Positions 1-14,185 are shown, numbered from the stretch's first letter. The stretch is DNA of 64,000 nucleotides from Megamerina dolium (GCA_963854835.1 OY978530.1:35726639-35790638), one strand, 5' to 3'. The notes: generated by a model from the letters alone, not told the origin. A program made the numbers and translations.

Positions 1-185
1 TGTACTTATTAATTTGATGATATGATTTATATGATGATTTCATTTGAATGAATGCGATATTATAGATTATAGATTTTATATGTAAAAGAAGTCACCTTAC
101 ATCATTATTTGAGCGTATGTGTGTGTGTAAAATTTAAGAATATAAGCTGTATGAAATTATGTTGCGGTTAATGCAAATGAGTGTA

Positions 186-528
186 ACATACTTACTTACT
201 TACTTATGTGGCCATAACAACCGAATATCGATTTAGGCCGAAAATAACCAGTTAGAAATTCCAAGCGCCTTCAGGTTCTCCAGTACTTGGTCTTTCCACC
301 GGAGGTTAGGTCTTCCTCTTCTGCGTCGTCCTCCAGCGGGTTCCGAATATAACACCTTCTTAGCTGGAGCGTGTTCTTCCATTCGCTCGACATGACCTAG
401 CCAGCGCAGCCGTTGGATTTTGATACGCTTTACAATGTCAATATCGGCATACAGCTCGTACAGCTCATGGTTGTACCTTATTCGGTACTCGCCACCAACG
501 CAAATAGGTCCAAAGATCTTGCGTGATT
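186..528 (-). pseudogene. LINE ORF2 C-terminal fragment with (TAAG)n tail
   Basis: Minus-strand reading gives the C-terminal end of a LINE reverse-transcriptase polyprotein, including RLRWLGHVERMEEHAP and a GGRRRRGRPNLRW basic stretch, the usual end of insect endonuclease/reverse transcriptase ORF2 proteins. The same sequence recurs near 60.84-61.2 kb (plus) and 51.3-51.6 kb (minus). Its 3' end runs through a conserved ttatggccacataag into repeated TAAG units, as in the 60-61 kb copy. Compared with that copy it lacks about 39 bp (the RQLAKNRDGWRSM segment), so it is a 5'-truncated, internally deleted remnant. The clade is not assigned; a short-repeat tail would fit RTE-like elements. Confidence 0.8.
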
Positions 529-904
529 GTAACATACATACATATTCATGTACTTAAGATTTCTATAATAAATATATATGTACATATATGGATCATATAG
601 TTATAAAATCAAATAAATAGTCGATGTAGCATAGTAGTACAACTCATTTTCAAGTACAGTTTTATAGACTAATGAAGGAAGACAAGGAACAAAAAACCAA
701 CATGAATAATAATCATATTTCAGTAATATAACTAAATTACCGGAGCTATTATTTTTATATCAAACATTTAGTTATTTGTTTACAGAAAAACGGTAAAATT
801 TTAAATGAGGTTTTGCCTCCTTCGCAGAGTTGTTTCTAAGTAGAGGGGCAACAAGAACAACAACCTGCGACAATAACAGAATAATAATCATATTTCGGTA
901 AGAT
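529..904. other. AT-rich interval, nothing recognised
   Basis: AT-rich DNA between two LINE fragments. I see no reading frame, tRNA-like structure or repeat boundary that I can support. A short string (caataat/catatttc) recurs near 705 and 885, but too little is conserved to name it. Confidence 0.5.
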
Positions 905-1556
905 AATTAAATTACCAGTATTATTATTTTCATATTAAACTTGTTTGTGATGTTCAGGGTGACCGTCTCTAGTTTATTTCTACTCATGATGAACACTGCC
1001 TCCGTTATTTCACCCGTAAGTTGTAACTTCGTCGCCGTAAGCCATTCCTTTATTTTAGTCACCGTCTCATTGCAGACGCTCTGGATCTGATGTAGCTCCT
1101 TCGCGACTATAGTGACAGCTATGTCGCCTGCGTAACCAGTTACATGGGCTTCTCTTGGTAGCGTTCCACAGACGCGGCTCAAGTACCGTGTCCTGCGGAG
1201 CTCCTGGATCCTTCGCTGTGCCGTACAGCAACAACCTGTCGGCCAAATAGCTACATATTATGCGTAGCAGGTACGCCGGCGCCATCTGGTGCCCTCAATG
1301 GTCTTGCTCGTAATGTCCGTCAATCTTCCAATTGCGTCGATTATGGACCGATGTCGTCTGAAGTCAAATTGCTTCTCAGACAAGCCTCGTGATTCCCCTA
1401 CTAGATGTTGCACCAAACGAGTGCAGATTAACCTCTCCAGAGTTTTGCCAATCGTGTCGATCATTCAGAGTGGCCGATACGCACTCGGCTCGCCCATCGA
1501 TTTGTTCGGCTTTTGAAGTGGGACCAGACGCTGTTTCTTCCACAATTTAAGGAAAA
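905..1556 (-). pseudogene. R1/LOA-type LINE reverse transcriptase fragment
   Basis: Read on the minus strand in shifting frames, this shows ordered reverse transcriptase motifs: KKQRLVPLQKP, then MIDTIGKTLERLICTRL, then a FxFRRHRSIIDAI block (equivalent of FGFRPGRSTIDAI), then YAGDIAVTIVAKE (the YADD catalytic box with an inserted Gly). That order is typical of R1/LOA-group LINE ORF2. Frameshifts lie near 1260 and 1180 and there is no endonuclease or RNase H part, so it is a dead fragment. A related R1-like element occupies 9.1-13.5 kb on the plus strand. Confidence 0.75.
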
Positions 1557-2358
<802 letters not shown>

Positions 2359-3512
2359 AAGGAAATAATTCAAATTTATTTTAAAAAAGTTACAAAATGG
2401 AAAGTTAATCCAAAGAAATATAATTATTTAAGGAAAAATATTATGATAAATATAATGATGTAATGCTCAAAATTTATGAAATTATCTACTTATGGACCGA
2501 ATATTTGCAGAATGCATCCCGTTGCTTCTTCGCGTTAAAATCTTTGCATATCCATTTAATGTTAAGATGCTCTCTTGTGGTACCTGCAATACCAATCACG
2601 TACTTTTCCTGTCAGTAAAATATGTAGATTCTTGCATAAAGCTGAAAAATTATTATTCAAGGTATCACACGTTAATGAACGAATTCTATAAATGAATTCT
2701 TCTACAATTATTCCGTCTCTTGAGCCATCAAATCGGACGTGCTAATTTTGTACAATACTTGTGACTTTGAGGTTAAATGAAAACCCATTGAATGACTTGA
2801 TCTATTCCGATGTTCATTTTCCAAATCATTTAGATTTCTATCTGAATTCTATCTGAATTGGAATTACTCGATGACAACCTCATGGATAATAATCTCTGAA
2901 TACTCGGATCAATGTGTGTGAATTGCTCTGCATGTATTTGAGAATTAATAGTCGGAATAATCGAACTTCTGGTCGAAAAAGTCATATCTATTTGTTCCTC
3001 TCTGATTCTACCTTCTGATACCTGTTGGGACATATTCGTATTATGCTCATATCTTATTCTATTTCTGTTATCCTCACTAATGTTGTCTACATTTGCTTTA
3101 TTGTGTGCAAAGCTTCGAGTGTAATATTGTCGAGATATTACTTCCCGGTTTGTTTTCTTCGAATTTGTTTTATTCGGTAATAGCTGTAACTCTTTTTAAT
3201 TAATTTCTAAATATAACTTATGAAATATGTGCTGACATAACGTAATTATTACGGATTCAGTTTCTTGACACGGTTATGAACATATTAAACAAGTGACTTC
3301 CTCTGCATATACAGCAGCAGGTATATTTTCATTACTGTAAGTAACAGGCACTTTTTTTTTAAATAAAATTACTGGATGCTTCCTGGTTCAGAGACGGAGT
3401 AAAAGTTCATGTACCTAACAGAAAACAACTAGAACACAAATTTTTGTAACCATGTATATATCACTATCAGAGAAGAAAAATGGTGAACTGTATTGACTAC
3501 TGTATTTTTTCT
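2359..3512 (-). repeat. Duplicated block A: inverted, circularly permuted copy of 5222-6527
   Basis: Two sub-blocks are near-identical to the reverse complement of sequence further right. 2359-2555 matches 5222-5450, and 2563-3512 matches 5584-6527. Reverse-complementing the right copy should give the gag part, then the microsatellite, then the 5222 end. Here the order is microsatellite, 5222 end, gag part. The junction near 2553-2563 has short homology (tccatt in both partners). On the minus strand 3033-2830 encodes the start of the gag-like protein also seen at 6058 (begins MSQQVSEGRIREEQID). Relative to the right copy it lacks about 30 bp near 2445 and has other small differences near 2700-2850, so neither copy is simply the parent of the other. 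Confidence 0.85.
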
Positions 3513-4829
3513 GACAGATTTTCGCATATAATTCCCGAAAGTGTAGCAACAATTTGTAATTCAAAAAAAAAAACCAACACAAACACAATAACCATGTTCC
3601 ATCATTTAATTTTCATCCTCCGGTAGAAATGATATACCAATGTCCAACCAACAAAATTGTTTTTTTTTTCTTTTTAACTTTTTAGGTGATTACTTCACAT
3701 ATGTATGGGTTAGAAGTAGCCCGCCGAGATCGGGACTTGTCATTGCAGCTAGCTTGCGACAGTTTAAAGGGGAACTTTGGCAGTAATCTACCTCTAACAC
3801 CTTTCATCACAATATTTATTAAATTTAAAGTCCCTATAAAATTTATATTAAAACTGAACAAAACAAACTGTATTCTAGTTATTCTCTCATTATAATGTAC
3901 ATCTAATCGTATGAAGTATTATTGATGCTCTTTTTCATATTTAAAATATACACTAGGCCGTACCTCAAAAAAAAGTTCAACGTACACCCCCTAATATAAA
4001 AAAGTTTTGCAAGGAACTTCCGAAAAAAAAAAATTTTTTTGGCCGAACGTAGGGGTCACCTTTTTACATTTTTCGTGGCAACTTCGGCATTTGCAGTCGG
4101 ATTTTGAAGTGTGATATATCAATGTTTTTGTCTCAAGGATACACACCTTTTTGTTTCAAAGATCATTGACCTCAAGTAACCTGTTCTAATACTTACCCAC
4201 CAAATCTTAGTTCCTACTACTCTAATGTACCACCCTAATGTCAGTAAATTACAGCTCGCAAAAAATCATTAAACCTTTGCAAAGGAAGTATTGCGATTAT
4301 TCCAGTAGAACTATTTTAACTTATTTTTTAAATTCTTGTTGTCGAATATAGGACAATTTTTTAAAATTTACCGGTAGGTATAACATACTAAATAATCTCT
4401 AATCGAATGGTACCTGAAATACCACCGTTACTACTCTCTTATTTTGATTTACTATTGCTATTCGTTTTACCCATGACCCATACTGAAACTTCAGTATGGA
4501 TCACTTGATTGCTATTAATTGCGATTCCTACCAACACTGGTTACGAAGATGGAGTCTTTCTGCAGATGGAACGCCATTTACAGAGATCGTTGCAATAGTT
4601 CGTATGCTTGACTTCAACGAGCCACCTTTGAATACGCTATTGAAATCATTGCTTGGCAAATAGAAAGGACCTGGAATCTGTCCAGGAATTATCGGGAGAG
4701 GCAATCAGAATTGCATGCTTTATTCTGAAAGTTTAGTTTAATATTTGTTTTTAACTATACTTGATTTTGTTCCCTGTACTATAATGTTATGTAATTGTAA
4801 ACATTTAACTTATTAACAATTCGGTTCAT
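3513..4829. other. Intergenic interval with one short hairpin
   Basis: AT-rich DNA with no supportable gene. 4478-4499 contains a perfect 9-bp hairpin (ccatactga / tcagtatgg, 4-nt loop). A short coding-like stretch around 4538-4725 has one interruption and no family I recognise. Confidence 0.45.
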
Positions 4830-5221
4830 TTATTGCTGGTTGGTCAGGTCAAACAATGGGCGAAATACCATAGAACATATAAGACCGGAATGTTCGAGGC
4901 GACCAGCTATATTTGTATCGTATGGTCCGAGCTTTTCATACAGGAGAGTGTGATGACAGCGTCTCGCATCCTCCGCTATTACGTAACGTGCACGCAGCCC
5001 CCGATGATATTGAAAAAACTGGCTTAGTTTGTTGTGAAACTTTATGCTCCATTCTTGTTTCTTGTGAAAAGCCAACCACTGGTAATTCATATCTTGGATT
5101 CGTCAGTTGCCGGCAGACGTTCAGCAGGCCGTCCGTCCGTTCGTAAAAAATAACGGGTACTTTTTCCACCCCGAGAACATTTTGTTATCGATGATAACGG
5201 ACCCAGATCCACTAGTACGCT

Positions 5222-6527
<1,306 letters not shown>

Positions 6528-6699
6528 ACATTCAATGGAATGATTCTTGTTCAGAATTGGGATACCAATACCAAGATTATAGATCGACTTATGATATTAT
6601 GGATCATAAGTCGATCCGTCGTGTTCGAAAGCAAAGATCCAATAAATCTTTTGAGAATTTTTATGATGGTGTAACCGCGATCTTTCTACTTCAATGGTG

Positions 6700-6942
6700 T
6701 GGTGCCGTGGCTCAGTGGTTAGTGTGTTGGCCTTCTGATCTGTAAGTCGTGGTTCAAACCCCAGCTCATGCATAACAAATTTAATATCGATAAGATTTTT
6801 CTTTCGAACGGTAAAAGTCGAAGTAAGTAAGTAAGTCGGAAGTAAAAACTTGCCATGAAAAAGCTTCTAAAAGAACTCTGTGACAAAGCTCAGAAAAAGT
6901 AATGTCGCAAGGGTTCTGTCGTTCGGCACCGGCTAAAATAAG
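6700..6942 (+). repeat. tRNA-derived SINE, copy 1 (3'-truncated)
   Basis: Starts ggtgccgtggctcagtgg (A-box-like tggctcagtgg) with a near-canonical B box, ggttcaaaccc, about 35 bp later, then the family body (tttaatatcgataagattttt, gccatgaaaaagcttct, ccggctaaaataag). Four other copies lie at 12.9, 26.2, 32.8 and 59.9 kb. This one lacks the last ~100 bp, and its middle is replaced by a short aagtaagtaagtaag tract. It is inserted in a decayed gypsy gag. Confidence 0.88.
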
Positions 6943-7470
6943 CCAAACACTCGACATGAATTATTATATGTGTCCATACATTTCATCGCTCATTTACGCC
7001 GTTTGTGTCGAATGCATGAAAATTTGCTAGCAGAAGAAAGCTCTTGCCGGTTATTTTCCAAATCAAATGCAAAAAATCATTATGACGGCAGGAAAAATAT
7101 CGCGGTAATTAATTATGGAAATTGATTACTTATCCATGAGACCATGGACAAAAATTTCCCAGACTTAACATTGAAGGTAGCTGGAGCTAATAAGAATTCT
7201 AAACTTAAGTGCTGGAACTGTCAAGAACCAGGACATGAGTGGGTCGATGGTTTCAGCGATAGGACAATTATAGTTGTGGTGTACCGAATGTATATAATCT
7301 ACCATGCCTTAAATGTCCATCAAAAAGAGCGGAAAACTCTTTGATGGGGGTATTCAATCACCCTCGAGTACCCCCCAAGTAATACAAAAAAATTAATATT
7401 ACCGGCTAACTCATCTAAGGAGAATGAGGAATCCGAATGTTGTTCTGAAATTAAAACTTCGTGTAATAAA

Positions 7471-9084
7471 TTGAAAATTATGCTTCAAAATAAATTGAGC
7501 GATGATTGCAATCACAAAATTGTTCCAAAAATAACATACCATGAGCAGTTACGGAAATACATGGAGACCAGAAATGCAATTTATCGATCTTACCCACAAT
7601 ATAATAATACTTCAAAGCCAAAACGTTTTACTATGCAATTGCGTCGTTTTTACCAAACTTTAAAAAGTACAAAACAATTATTAGTATGTTCTATCCTTAA
7701 CGAACAAGATCAACGGTTTTATGAGAAAATACTAATATTGAGAGTTGATTTTTGGCGTGTTTTTAATTTGACACCTGGGATAATTAGTTCAATTTCAGTT
7801 TCGAACCAAGTAGATTATGGTGGTAATGACAATGATATTACACTTACAGCGATACAACAACAACAGCTAAATGTAGTCAAATCTATGTTTCCCAGTTTCG
7901 ACACAGAAGGTTTAGAACAAACTAGTTTAATTGAACATGAAATAGATACAGGAAATGCCAAACCAATAAAGCAGCGATATTATCCTGTTTCGCCAGCAGT
8001 CGAAAAATTAACCGAAATTGACAGAATGATTATGTTAGGAGTAATTAAAGTGCTTAGACTTCACCTATGAGATTAGTGGTAAAACCAGGAAAAATTCGGT
8101 TTTGCTTGGATGTCTGAAAACTGAATAATGTCACAGTGAAAGATGCATACCCAATTCAGAGCATTGAACGTATTTATTACTAAACTAAACGTCTTATTAC
8201 TAAACTGGACCTCAAAGATGCTTACTGGCAAATTAGGTTAATGAAAAAGTCAAAGTCATTAACTGCATTCACAGTACCGGGTGGGCCATTATACTAATTT
8301 AAAGTAATGCCTTTGAGCTTTGTAACGTCCTATCTATGATGTGTCGTTTAAGGGATAGATTGAGAGCACCGAATTTGACTCATTGTGTTTTTGGTTACCT
8401 AGATGACATGTGTATTGTTTCCGAATACGTCGAAAGTCATTTAGCAATATTACTTCGTATAGCAAATAAATTTCGAGAAGCATATCTTACTCTCAATATT
8501 AATAAAAGTAATTTTTGTGTAAGTGAAACTAAATATCTCGGCTATATTATTGGGAAAGGGGGTATAGCTGCAGATCCAGAAAAAATAGATACTATTATTT
8601 CATCGCCCGATCCAAAAACGATTCGACAAGTAAGAGGATTCATAGGATTAGTAGGCTGGTATCGTAGATTTATAAAAAAAGAAGTTACTAGCCCAATTAC
8701 AGATGCAATGTCATCCAATAAAAAAATTATGTGGACAGAGGAAGCAAATTTGGCATTTAAAAAGATTAAAATCATGCAGACTACAGCCTTTGTTTTAGTT
8801 AATCCTGATTTCCAAAAAAAAATTTATATTCATTGCGATGCTAGCGACGTAGGCATTAGTGCGGTATTAGTTCAAAAGGAAGGAAGAGGAGGAAAAACCA
8901 ATAGCGTTTATGTCCAGAAAACTTAATTCTGCAGAACGAAATTACCGCGTTATAGAACGTGAATGTTTAGCGGCGGTTGAAGCTATTGAGAAATTTAGAG
9001 GATATGTGGAATTACAGGAATTTGAAGTTATTACTTATCATTCTAGTTTAGTATGGCTAATGCGACAGCCAAAATTAACAGGAT
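7471..9084 (+). pseudogene. Gypsy-type pol: reverse transcriptase and RNase H start
   Basis: Reading across three frames gives HEIDTGNAKPIKQRYYPVSP (entry to the RT domain), KLDLKDAYWQIRL, then FGYLDDMCIVSE with the YLDD catalytic box intact, YLGYIIGKGGI, VRGFIGLVGWYRRFI, and the RNase H start IHCDASDVGISAVL followed by NYRVIERECLAAVEA. The order and motifs are those of Ty3/gypsy Pol. In-frame stops and at least two frameshifts make it inactive. The protease expected upstream is not recognisable and integrase is absent because the element is cut off by the R1-like LINE. Confidence 0.8.
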
Positions 9085-9499
9085 TAAGCATGTTCGTGAA
9101 TATATGCGTAAATGCGAAGGCATCACATATACGGATATCCTGAGGAAAGTCAAGAGCGATAACGCATTTAAGACACTAGGCGATAGTGTCAAGTCAATGT
9201 AGAGAACAGCGAAAAATGAGCTACTACTGCGGCTGAAACGCATGCCGGAGCGACATCTGTCTGGTACAATTCCAGACAGATGTGGAGAGTATGCTGGGCC
9301 GACACGATGTTTCAAGTCCGGGGGTTATAACCACTTAGCACAGAATTACAAAGAAGACGTTGATCGACGAAACCTGTGCCGAAAATACGGTCAGGAAGGC
9401 CACCAGGCTGCAAACTATAACAACGCACATCAACGTGTCTATGTGGAGTTTAAAATGCTGCTGAGAAAGCCAGCTGCCCTGAACACCAAAAGGCTCTAA
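9085..9499 (+). pseudogene. R1-like LINE ORF1 (Gag-like) fragment
   Basis: The frame runs GITYTDILRKVKSDNAFKTL and ELLLRLKR, the conserved C-terminal region of R1-type ORF1, then CFKSGGYNHLAQN and CRKYGQEGHQAAN, two degenerate CCHC knuckles in which several Cys positions are lost. One stop lies near 9200. The gypsy-to-R1 junction lies just upstream, so the N-terminal half of ORF1 is missing. Confidence 0.75.
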
Positions 9500-9509
9500 A
9501 GAAAAGGTG

Positions 9510-10035
9510 CAATGAAAATTGTTCAACTAATCTAAACCAGTGCATTCCGGCACAAGATATCCTGCTCCAACCGATCTTTGAACAACATTTCGACATTGCT
9601 CTCTTGTGTGAACAACGCCACTGTTTGCTGTTTGTGGATGATGGACGAATCCAATAAAGCTGCGATATGGAGTACAAATTCCAAAGCGTATCAGAGCACA
9701 GCTTCTGTAGGTCATACTGGTTTTACGTGAATAGATGTCGTATATATTTTTTCTTCTTCTATGTACCTCCAAAGTGGGAGCTGAGCCAGTTGGACCAGAT
9801 GGTGATGGAGATGATAATGGAGGCTTGGATAAGACAACCAGTACTCATAGCCGGTGATTTCAATGCATGGTCATCGGCATGCGGCAGTAGAAACACAAAC
9901 AGTAGGGTCAGAGCGCTCGCGGAATGGCTGCGCTCGAAGTCAGTCATAGACATGATTTTCGCCATAATCGCGCAACATACCAAGTGGAGAATGGGAGAAT
10001 TTTGCACGCATGATCACAGAGCCATTGTAATTTAA
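9510..10035 (+). pseudogene. R1-like LINE ORF2 endonuclease domain fragment
   Basis: Begins with a LNQCIPAQDIL stretch after MKIVQ (the Q-x-N start of APE-type endonucleases), FDIALLCEQ (the catalytic Glu box), then after a frame change QPVLIAGDFNAWSSACGS (the GDFN active-site box) and ends in THDHRAIVI (the SDHR box, Ser replaced). In an active element this domain nicks target DNA for target-primed reverse transcription. The middle of the domain is disrupted. Confidence 0.75.
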
Positions 10036-10065
10036 TTACAAATAGCGAATCGTCAACAAATAACA

Positions 10066-11260
10066 ATGGCACAGGCAAGAAGGTGGAAGCGTCGAGTATT
10101 CGATGAAGACGTCTTCTTACAAGTGAGGAGAGATGGCCACACGAGTGAAGATGGAGCTACTGATATGGCAGAAAGCATTATGGGACGAAACCGAAATGCA
10201 TGCGAAGCTACAAAGTCTAGAACAACACAAAAGCAGACCCGTAAATCTGTTAACTGGTGGAACAATGAAATCGCCGAGTGTAGAAATTGTTGCAATTATG
10301 CTCCCCGAACAAAATGAAGTACTAGCTGTAACCACGGAAAAATTTCTAGATACCCTATAGAAAATCGGAAACAACAAAGCACCAGGATTGGACGGCATTC
10401 CTAACGTAGCAGTAAAATCAGCCATCCGAGCGAACCCCATGTTCACTTTGTGCCTTAAGGAGGGTGTCTTTCCTGCTTTCTGGAATCGTCAAAGATTAGT
10501 CCTTCTACTCAAACTAGCAACAAACCGAATCAACCATCAGGATATAGGCCACTGTGTATGCTCGATCCAGTGGGCAACGTACTCGAGAAAATAATGGTCA
10601 ACCAACTACAGGTCACGCTTGAAAGTCACGACGGGTTACCGGACGCTCAATTTGGATTTCGGCCAGGAAGATCTACTATTGATGTCGTAAAAACGATTAT
10701 GGATATAGCGCGCGTAGCGAAGTGTGGAACGAGATGGAGGTGCGGTGATAAGAAGTACTGCGCTATGGTAACTTTAGACGTCAAGAATGCCTCCAACACA
10801 GCAAGCTGGCCAAAATTTATAGAGGCACTTATGAATAAGCGTACTCCGGTGTACTTAGTGCGAGTGCTTTGTATTACTTTCAAGACAGAGTGCTGTTGTA
10901 CTACACGGAAAATGGAGTTAGGCGACATAAAGGTTCGGGAGGCGTGCTACAAGGACCTGTTCTGGGACCCACATTATGGAATGTCATGTATGACGGAGTA
11001 CTGAGGAATAGCTATTCTGGCCTAAGTGTGTCCTCTAAGAGAGAGAGAAGCCATATAACCTAACCTAACTTAACCTGCCTCGAGGAACCAAGTTGGTGGG
11101 ATACGCGGACGACATTGCCCTGGTCGGAGTTGTGCAATGAAGCAATAACGAGGACCATGTAGTGGCTGGTTAATTCAGACCTGACACTAGCAGCCGAAAA
11201 AAACAGAAGCAGTTCACCTTTAATGTTTGCGGCGATGACCATGTATCGATACACGAATGT
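10066..11260 (+). pseudogene. R1-like LINE ORF2 reverse transcriptase fragment
   Basis: The linker ending KSVNWWNNEIAECRN is followed by NNKAPGLDGIPNVAVK, VGNVLEKIMVNQL, AQFGFRPGRSTIDVV, MVTLDVKNASNTASW (the Asp-containing box), GVLQGPVLGPTLWNVMYDG and YADDIALVG (near 11100). These are consecutive RT motifs of R1/LOA-type LINEs. Several frameshifts and a deletion between linker and palm make it a pseudogene. Coding sequence decays after about 11260, before the second LINE fragment begins. Confidence 0.8.
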
Positions 11261-11326
11261 ACTTTAAGGATCATTATGTTGTAGTTAATGACAAAGCAAC
11301 AAAGGTGTATGTAGCATTATCATGGC

Positions 11327-12150
11327 AAATGGAATGAGCTCAAAGAAGATGGACATGGCTTAGTCCTTACGAAAGAACAAAGAACGAAATTGATTTTATC
11401 ATAACAGATCGCAAGCAGCCAATTACAAATGTTACAGTTCTGAATAAATTTGGAATAGGAAGCGACCACAGAGCGGTTAGAGCCACAGTTAAATTAAACC
11501 TAAAACAAGAGAGGAGAAAGCTAATAAGTCTAACTTACAAAATCAAAAGTAAATGGATATGGCCCGTTGAACAAGAAAAATTTGATAAATAGTGCTTTAG
11601 ATCGGCAACAAGGGGACGGACGATATAGAAACTGTAAACAACAATATAACTGAGTTAATACTAGAAGCACATAAACAATATTGTAGAAAGCCTAAGCATA
11701 AAGAAAAGAAAATACGCAAGGAAACAAAACAGTTCATGGAGCAAAGGAGAAAGGCACGAGAAAAGCAAGATATACATGAGATGCGCAGGTTAAATAAGAT
11801 TATATCTACGGAGATACGAAAGGATATAAGAAAATAGAACACTTGTCAAATTGAGCAAACTATACAAGAAAACAAGTGTATGAAAATAATGACGAGAAAT
11901 TTATCAGAAGGAAGACATCAGATTTTTAAACTTAAAGATGAAAGAGGACATGTGACAACCAATAGTGCACATATATTAAATATAGTGGAAAACTTTTATA
12001 AAAACATATACAATGAACAATGAAGGTACAATAAATAGGGCTGGTTTTAGATCGACAAAAAGGGGACGATACAGAATCTTTAAACAACAATATAACCGAG
12101 GTAATGCTAGGAACACAGAAACAACATTGTAAAAAGCCTAAGTATGAAAA
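11327..12150 (+). pseudogene. Fragment of a second LINE inside the R1-like element
   Basis: Shows the end of an APE endonuclease (NEIDFIITDRKQPITNVTVL, GIGSDHRAVRA with an intact SDHR box), a basic linker (MEQRRKAREKQDIHEM), and NKCMKIMTRNLSEGRHQIF with ENFYKNIYNE just before where RT would start. This resembles CR1/RTE-type insect endonuclease/reverse transcriptases, not R1. 11590-11700 is partly repeated at 12035-12143, so the end of the insert is a partial second copy. R1-like sequence resumes near 12190. Confidence 0.65.
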
Positions 12151-12189
12151 TGTTCACGCAAAATTCCGACATTTTCTGTGGCGTTCTCG

Positions 12190-13465
12190 CTTTTTGTTGA
12201 TTAACCTACTCATTTGATGGAAGTTAATAGCAACGGTTGTAACTTCTATTGTGCTTTATGCAGTCCTAATCTGGGTAGAAGCCACGATCAAGGCGATGTA
12301 TATATCTGCCATTCTGGCGACATATCGCCTGAGTGCATTACGAGTGGCTAGCGGTTTCCGTATAGTATCTGATGATGCGATAATAGTTATCGTAAGTATG
12401 TCACCCATAGATGTTTTAGCGCGCGAACTACAGCGCATGTACAAAACGGGTCCGGGGGCATCGACACGAGATGAGAGACAGCGCAGTACTCATGCATGGC
12501 AAAATGGGAGAAATCGGAGAAGGGGAGATGGACGTAAGCCTTGATTACTTACGTAGATAAATGAAGCAACCGTAAACACGGAAAAGTTGACTTCTACCCG
12601 ACACAGCTGCAAGTGGACGCGGATGCTTTAAGCAATAAGTCTACCACTTTAAATACGACGACGACCCTTTTTGTCCAAAATGCGCCAACGATATTGAAAA
12701 CGCTCAACACGTCGTGCTTTTCTGTCCGCGATTCATAAATGGGAAGACCGATATTACCACGACGGTGAACATAGTGCCTCACATGACTTCCTTCAAAAAT
12801 GGGAAATTGTATAAGAAGCGGGGGCAAAAATTATGATAGCACTTCATTGCATTGATCGTCAAAGAGTGACGGATCGTGAACTAGAGAACAAGGGTATCAG
12901 TGGCCCGACCTAATAGCGGACGGTAACGACATTGGGTGCCGTAGCTCAGTGGTTAGTGTGTTCGCCTTCTGATCCGTAGGTCGTGGTTCAATACCCGGCT
13001 GATGCATAACAAATTTAATATCGAAAAGATTTTTCTTTCGAACGGTACCCACCTGTCGGCAAGCAATTGGCAATTCTTCCGACAGTAACATCTTGCCATG
13101 AAAAAGCTTCTAAAAAGAACTCTGTGATAAAGCTTAGAAAAAGTGATGTCACAAGTGTTCTGCCGCTCGGAACCGGCTAAAATAAGTAGTTCCATTCTAA
13201 TGCTGTCTAAAATTTAAGACGCACAACAGTAATGGAAGAGAAGCTCGGCCAATGAGCCCTTTGGGGCTTTAAGTGCCACATATTTATTTTTTATTTTAAC
13301 GACATAACACCCATAACAGACGGTCGAGCAGGAATGCTCCAGACGGCCTCCCGGCGAAATACTTTACGGTGGTTCTGGCAGGAGCTTACCGTCAGAAGTG
13401 AGGAGAATTTTAGCGGCTTAAAGTCTCGCACTGACGTAGGCTTTTAATGCTTTTACTCCTCTTTA
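12190..13465 (+). pseudogene. R1-like LINE ORF2 C-terminus, split by a SINE
   Basis: TYRLSALRVASGFRIVSDDA is the hallmark C-terminal segment of R1-clade ORF2. It is followed after frame changes by FCPKCANDIENAQHVVLFCP, a CCHC-type zinc element typical of the R1/LOA C-terminus. The coding text stops at the 5' edge of the SINE (12933) and resumes at 13306 with DGRAGMLQTASRRN. The interrupted frame is in keeping with simple insertion. 3' of it is an A/CA-rich tail. Confidence 0.75.
12924..13305 (+). repeat. tRNA-derived SINE, copy 2, with 9-bp target-site duplication
   Basis: The best-defined copy of the family: body 12933-13296 (364 bp), flanked by perfect taacgacat repeats at 12924-12932 and 13297-13305. 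The head is gggtgccgtagctcagtgg with B box ggttcaatacc. The body includes ggtacccacctgtcggcaag and ends gccctttggggctttaag-tgccacata plus a T/A-rich tail. The host sequence is the R1-like C-terminus. Confidence 0.92.
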
Positions 13466-14185
13466 AAAAAAACACACACACACACCAGCACACGTACGTA
13501 CCAACCACATAGCTAAGCTAAGCTAGCACATGATAAGCTAGCACAAAGCAATAGCATGACTCATAAGCTAGGTCTAAGCAACAACATTAGTTGTCACCAT
13601 ATGCATACACACACGATTGTACACATACCAACCCTAAGCCCTAAGCAATAGCTTGCTACGTTCGCTTGCTACAATTATGCTCTTCAAGTGTTTCAACTCA
13701 CATCACCAGCATGACCGCCTTCTCCCATCCCACCGATTCTGCCTCGAGTCACACCCTCTCAACCTACAATACACATGCATTAATTTAGCTTCATAGGCAT
13801 CTTAGGCACATCCTTTCACTCTGACATACTGAAAAATAGATGCATAGCATAAGCCGGCTTCCGCATCCTCTCACTCTCTAACACGTACGCACCAAAGATA
13901 GCTTCTTACCATCTAAGTCAAACCCACACAACCTCTAACTCACACACACTCTTAAGATATCTTCATAGATAGCATGTTAACATGCTGTCTAACTCATACA
14001 CACACAGTTAGCTGATCCAGATCCCCCATATTTCTACTACTTGTGAAGTCCCACACAGAGAAAGCTCGACGTGAGTAAGCTGCAATCACCCTCTTGGTGA
14101 TACAGGCGAACGGGGGACACATATATCCCACTGCATTACTACTGCTGCTAAGGAGGTAATCTGTTACTACCGGTCTCAGAGGAAT
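13466..14185. other. CA-rich, short-repeat interval
   Basis: Pyrimidine/CA-rich DNA with scattered imperfect repeats (aagctaagctagcac; aagcaatagc; acacacac) and a 16-bp perfect palindrome, agcatgttaacatgct, near 13972. It may be 5' noncoding DNA of the LINE that starts at about 14190, but I cannot show that. Confidence 0.4.

Larger units (their letters stand above)
9085..13465 (+). mobile_element. R1-like LINE, nested with a second LINE fragment and a SINE
   Basis: Pieces in order: ORF1 (YTDILRKVKSD, then CCHC-like knuckles), APE endonuclease, reverse transcriptase, and the C-terminal RNA-binding and zinc segment. This is the layout of R1-clade LINEs. A block of a different LINE (about 11327-12150) separates the RT core from its C-terminus, and a SINE (12933-13296) interrupts the extreme C-terminus with a 9-bp target duplication. 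The order of events is therefore R1-like element first, then the insertions. Confidence 0.8.

Noticed and set aside
12933..13195. Open frames inside the SINE copies
   Set aside because: The same frame recurs in each copy because the SINE is noncoding and conserved by recent copying; no protein family match.
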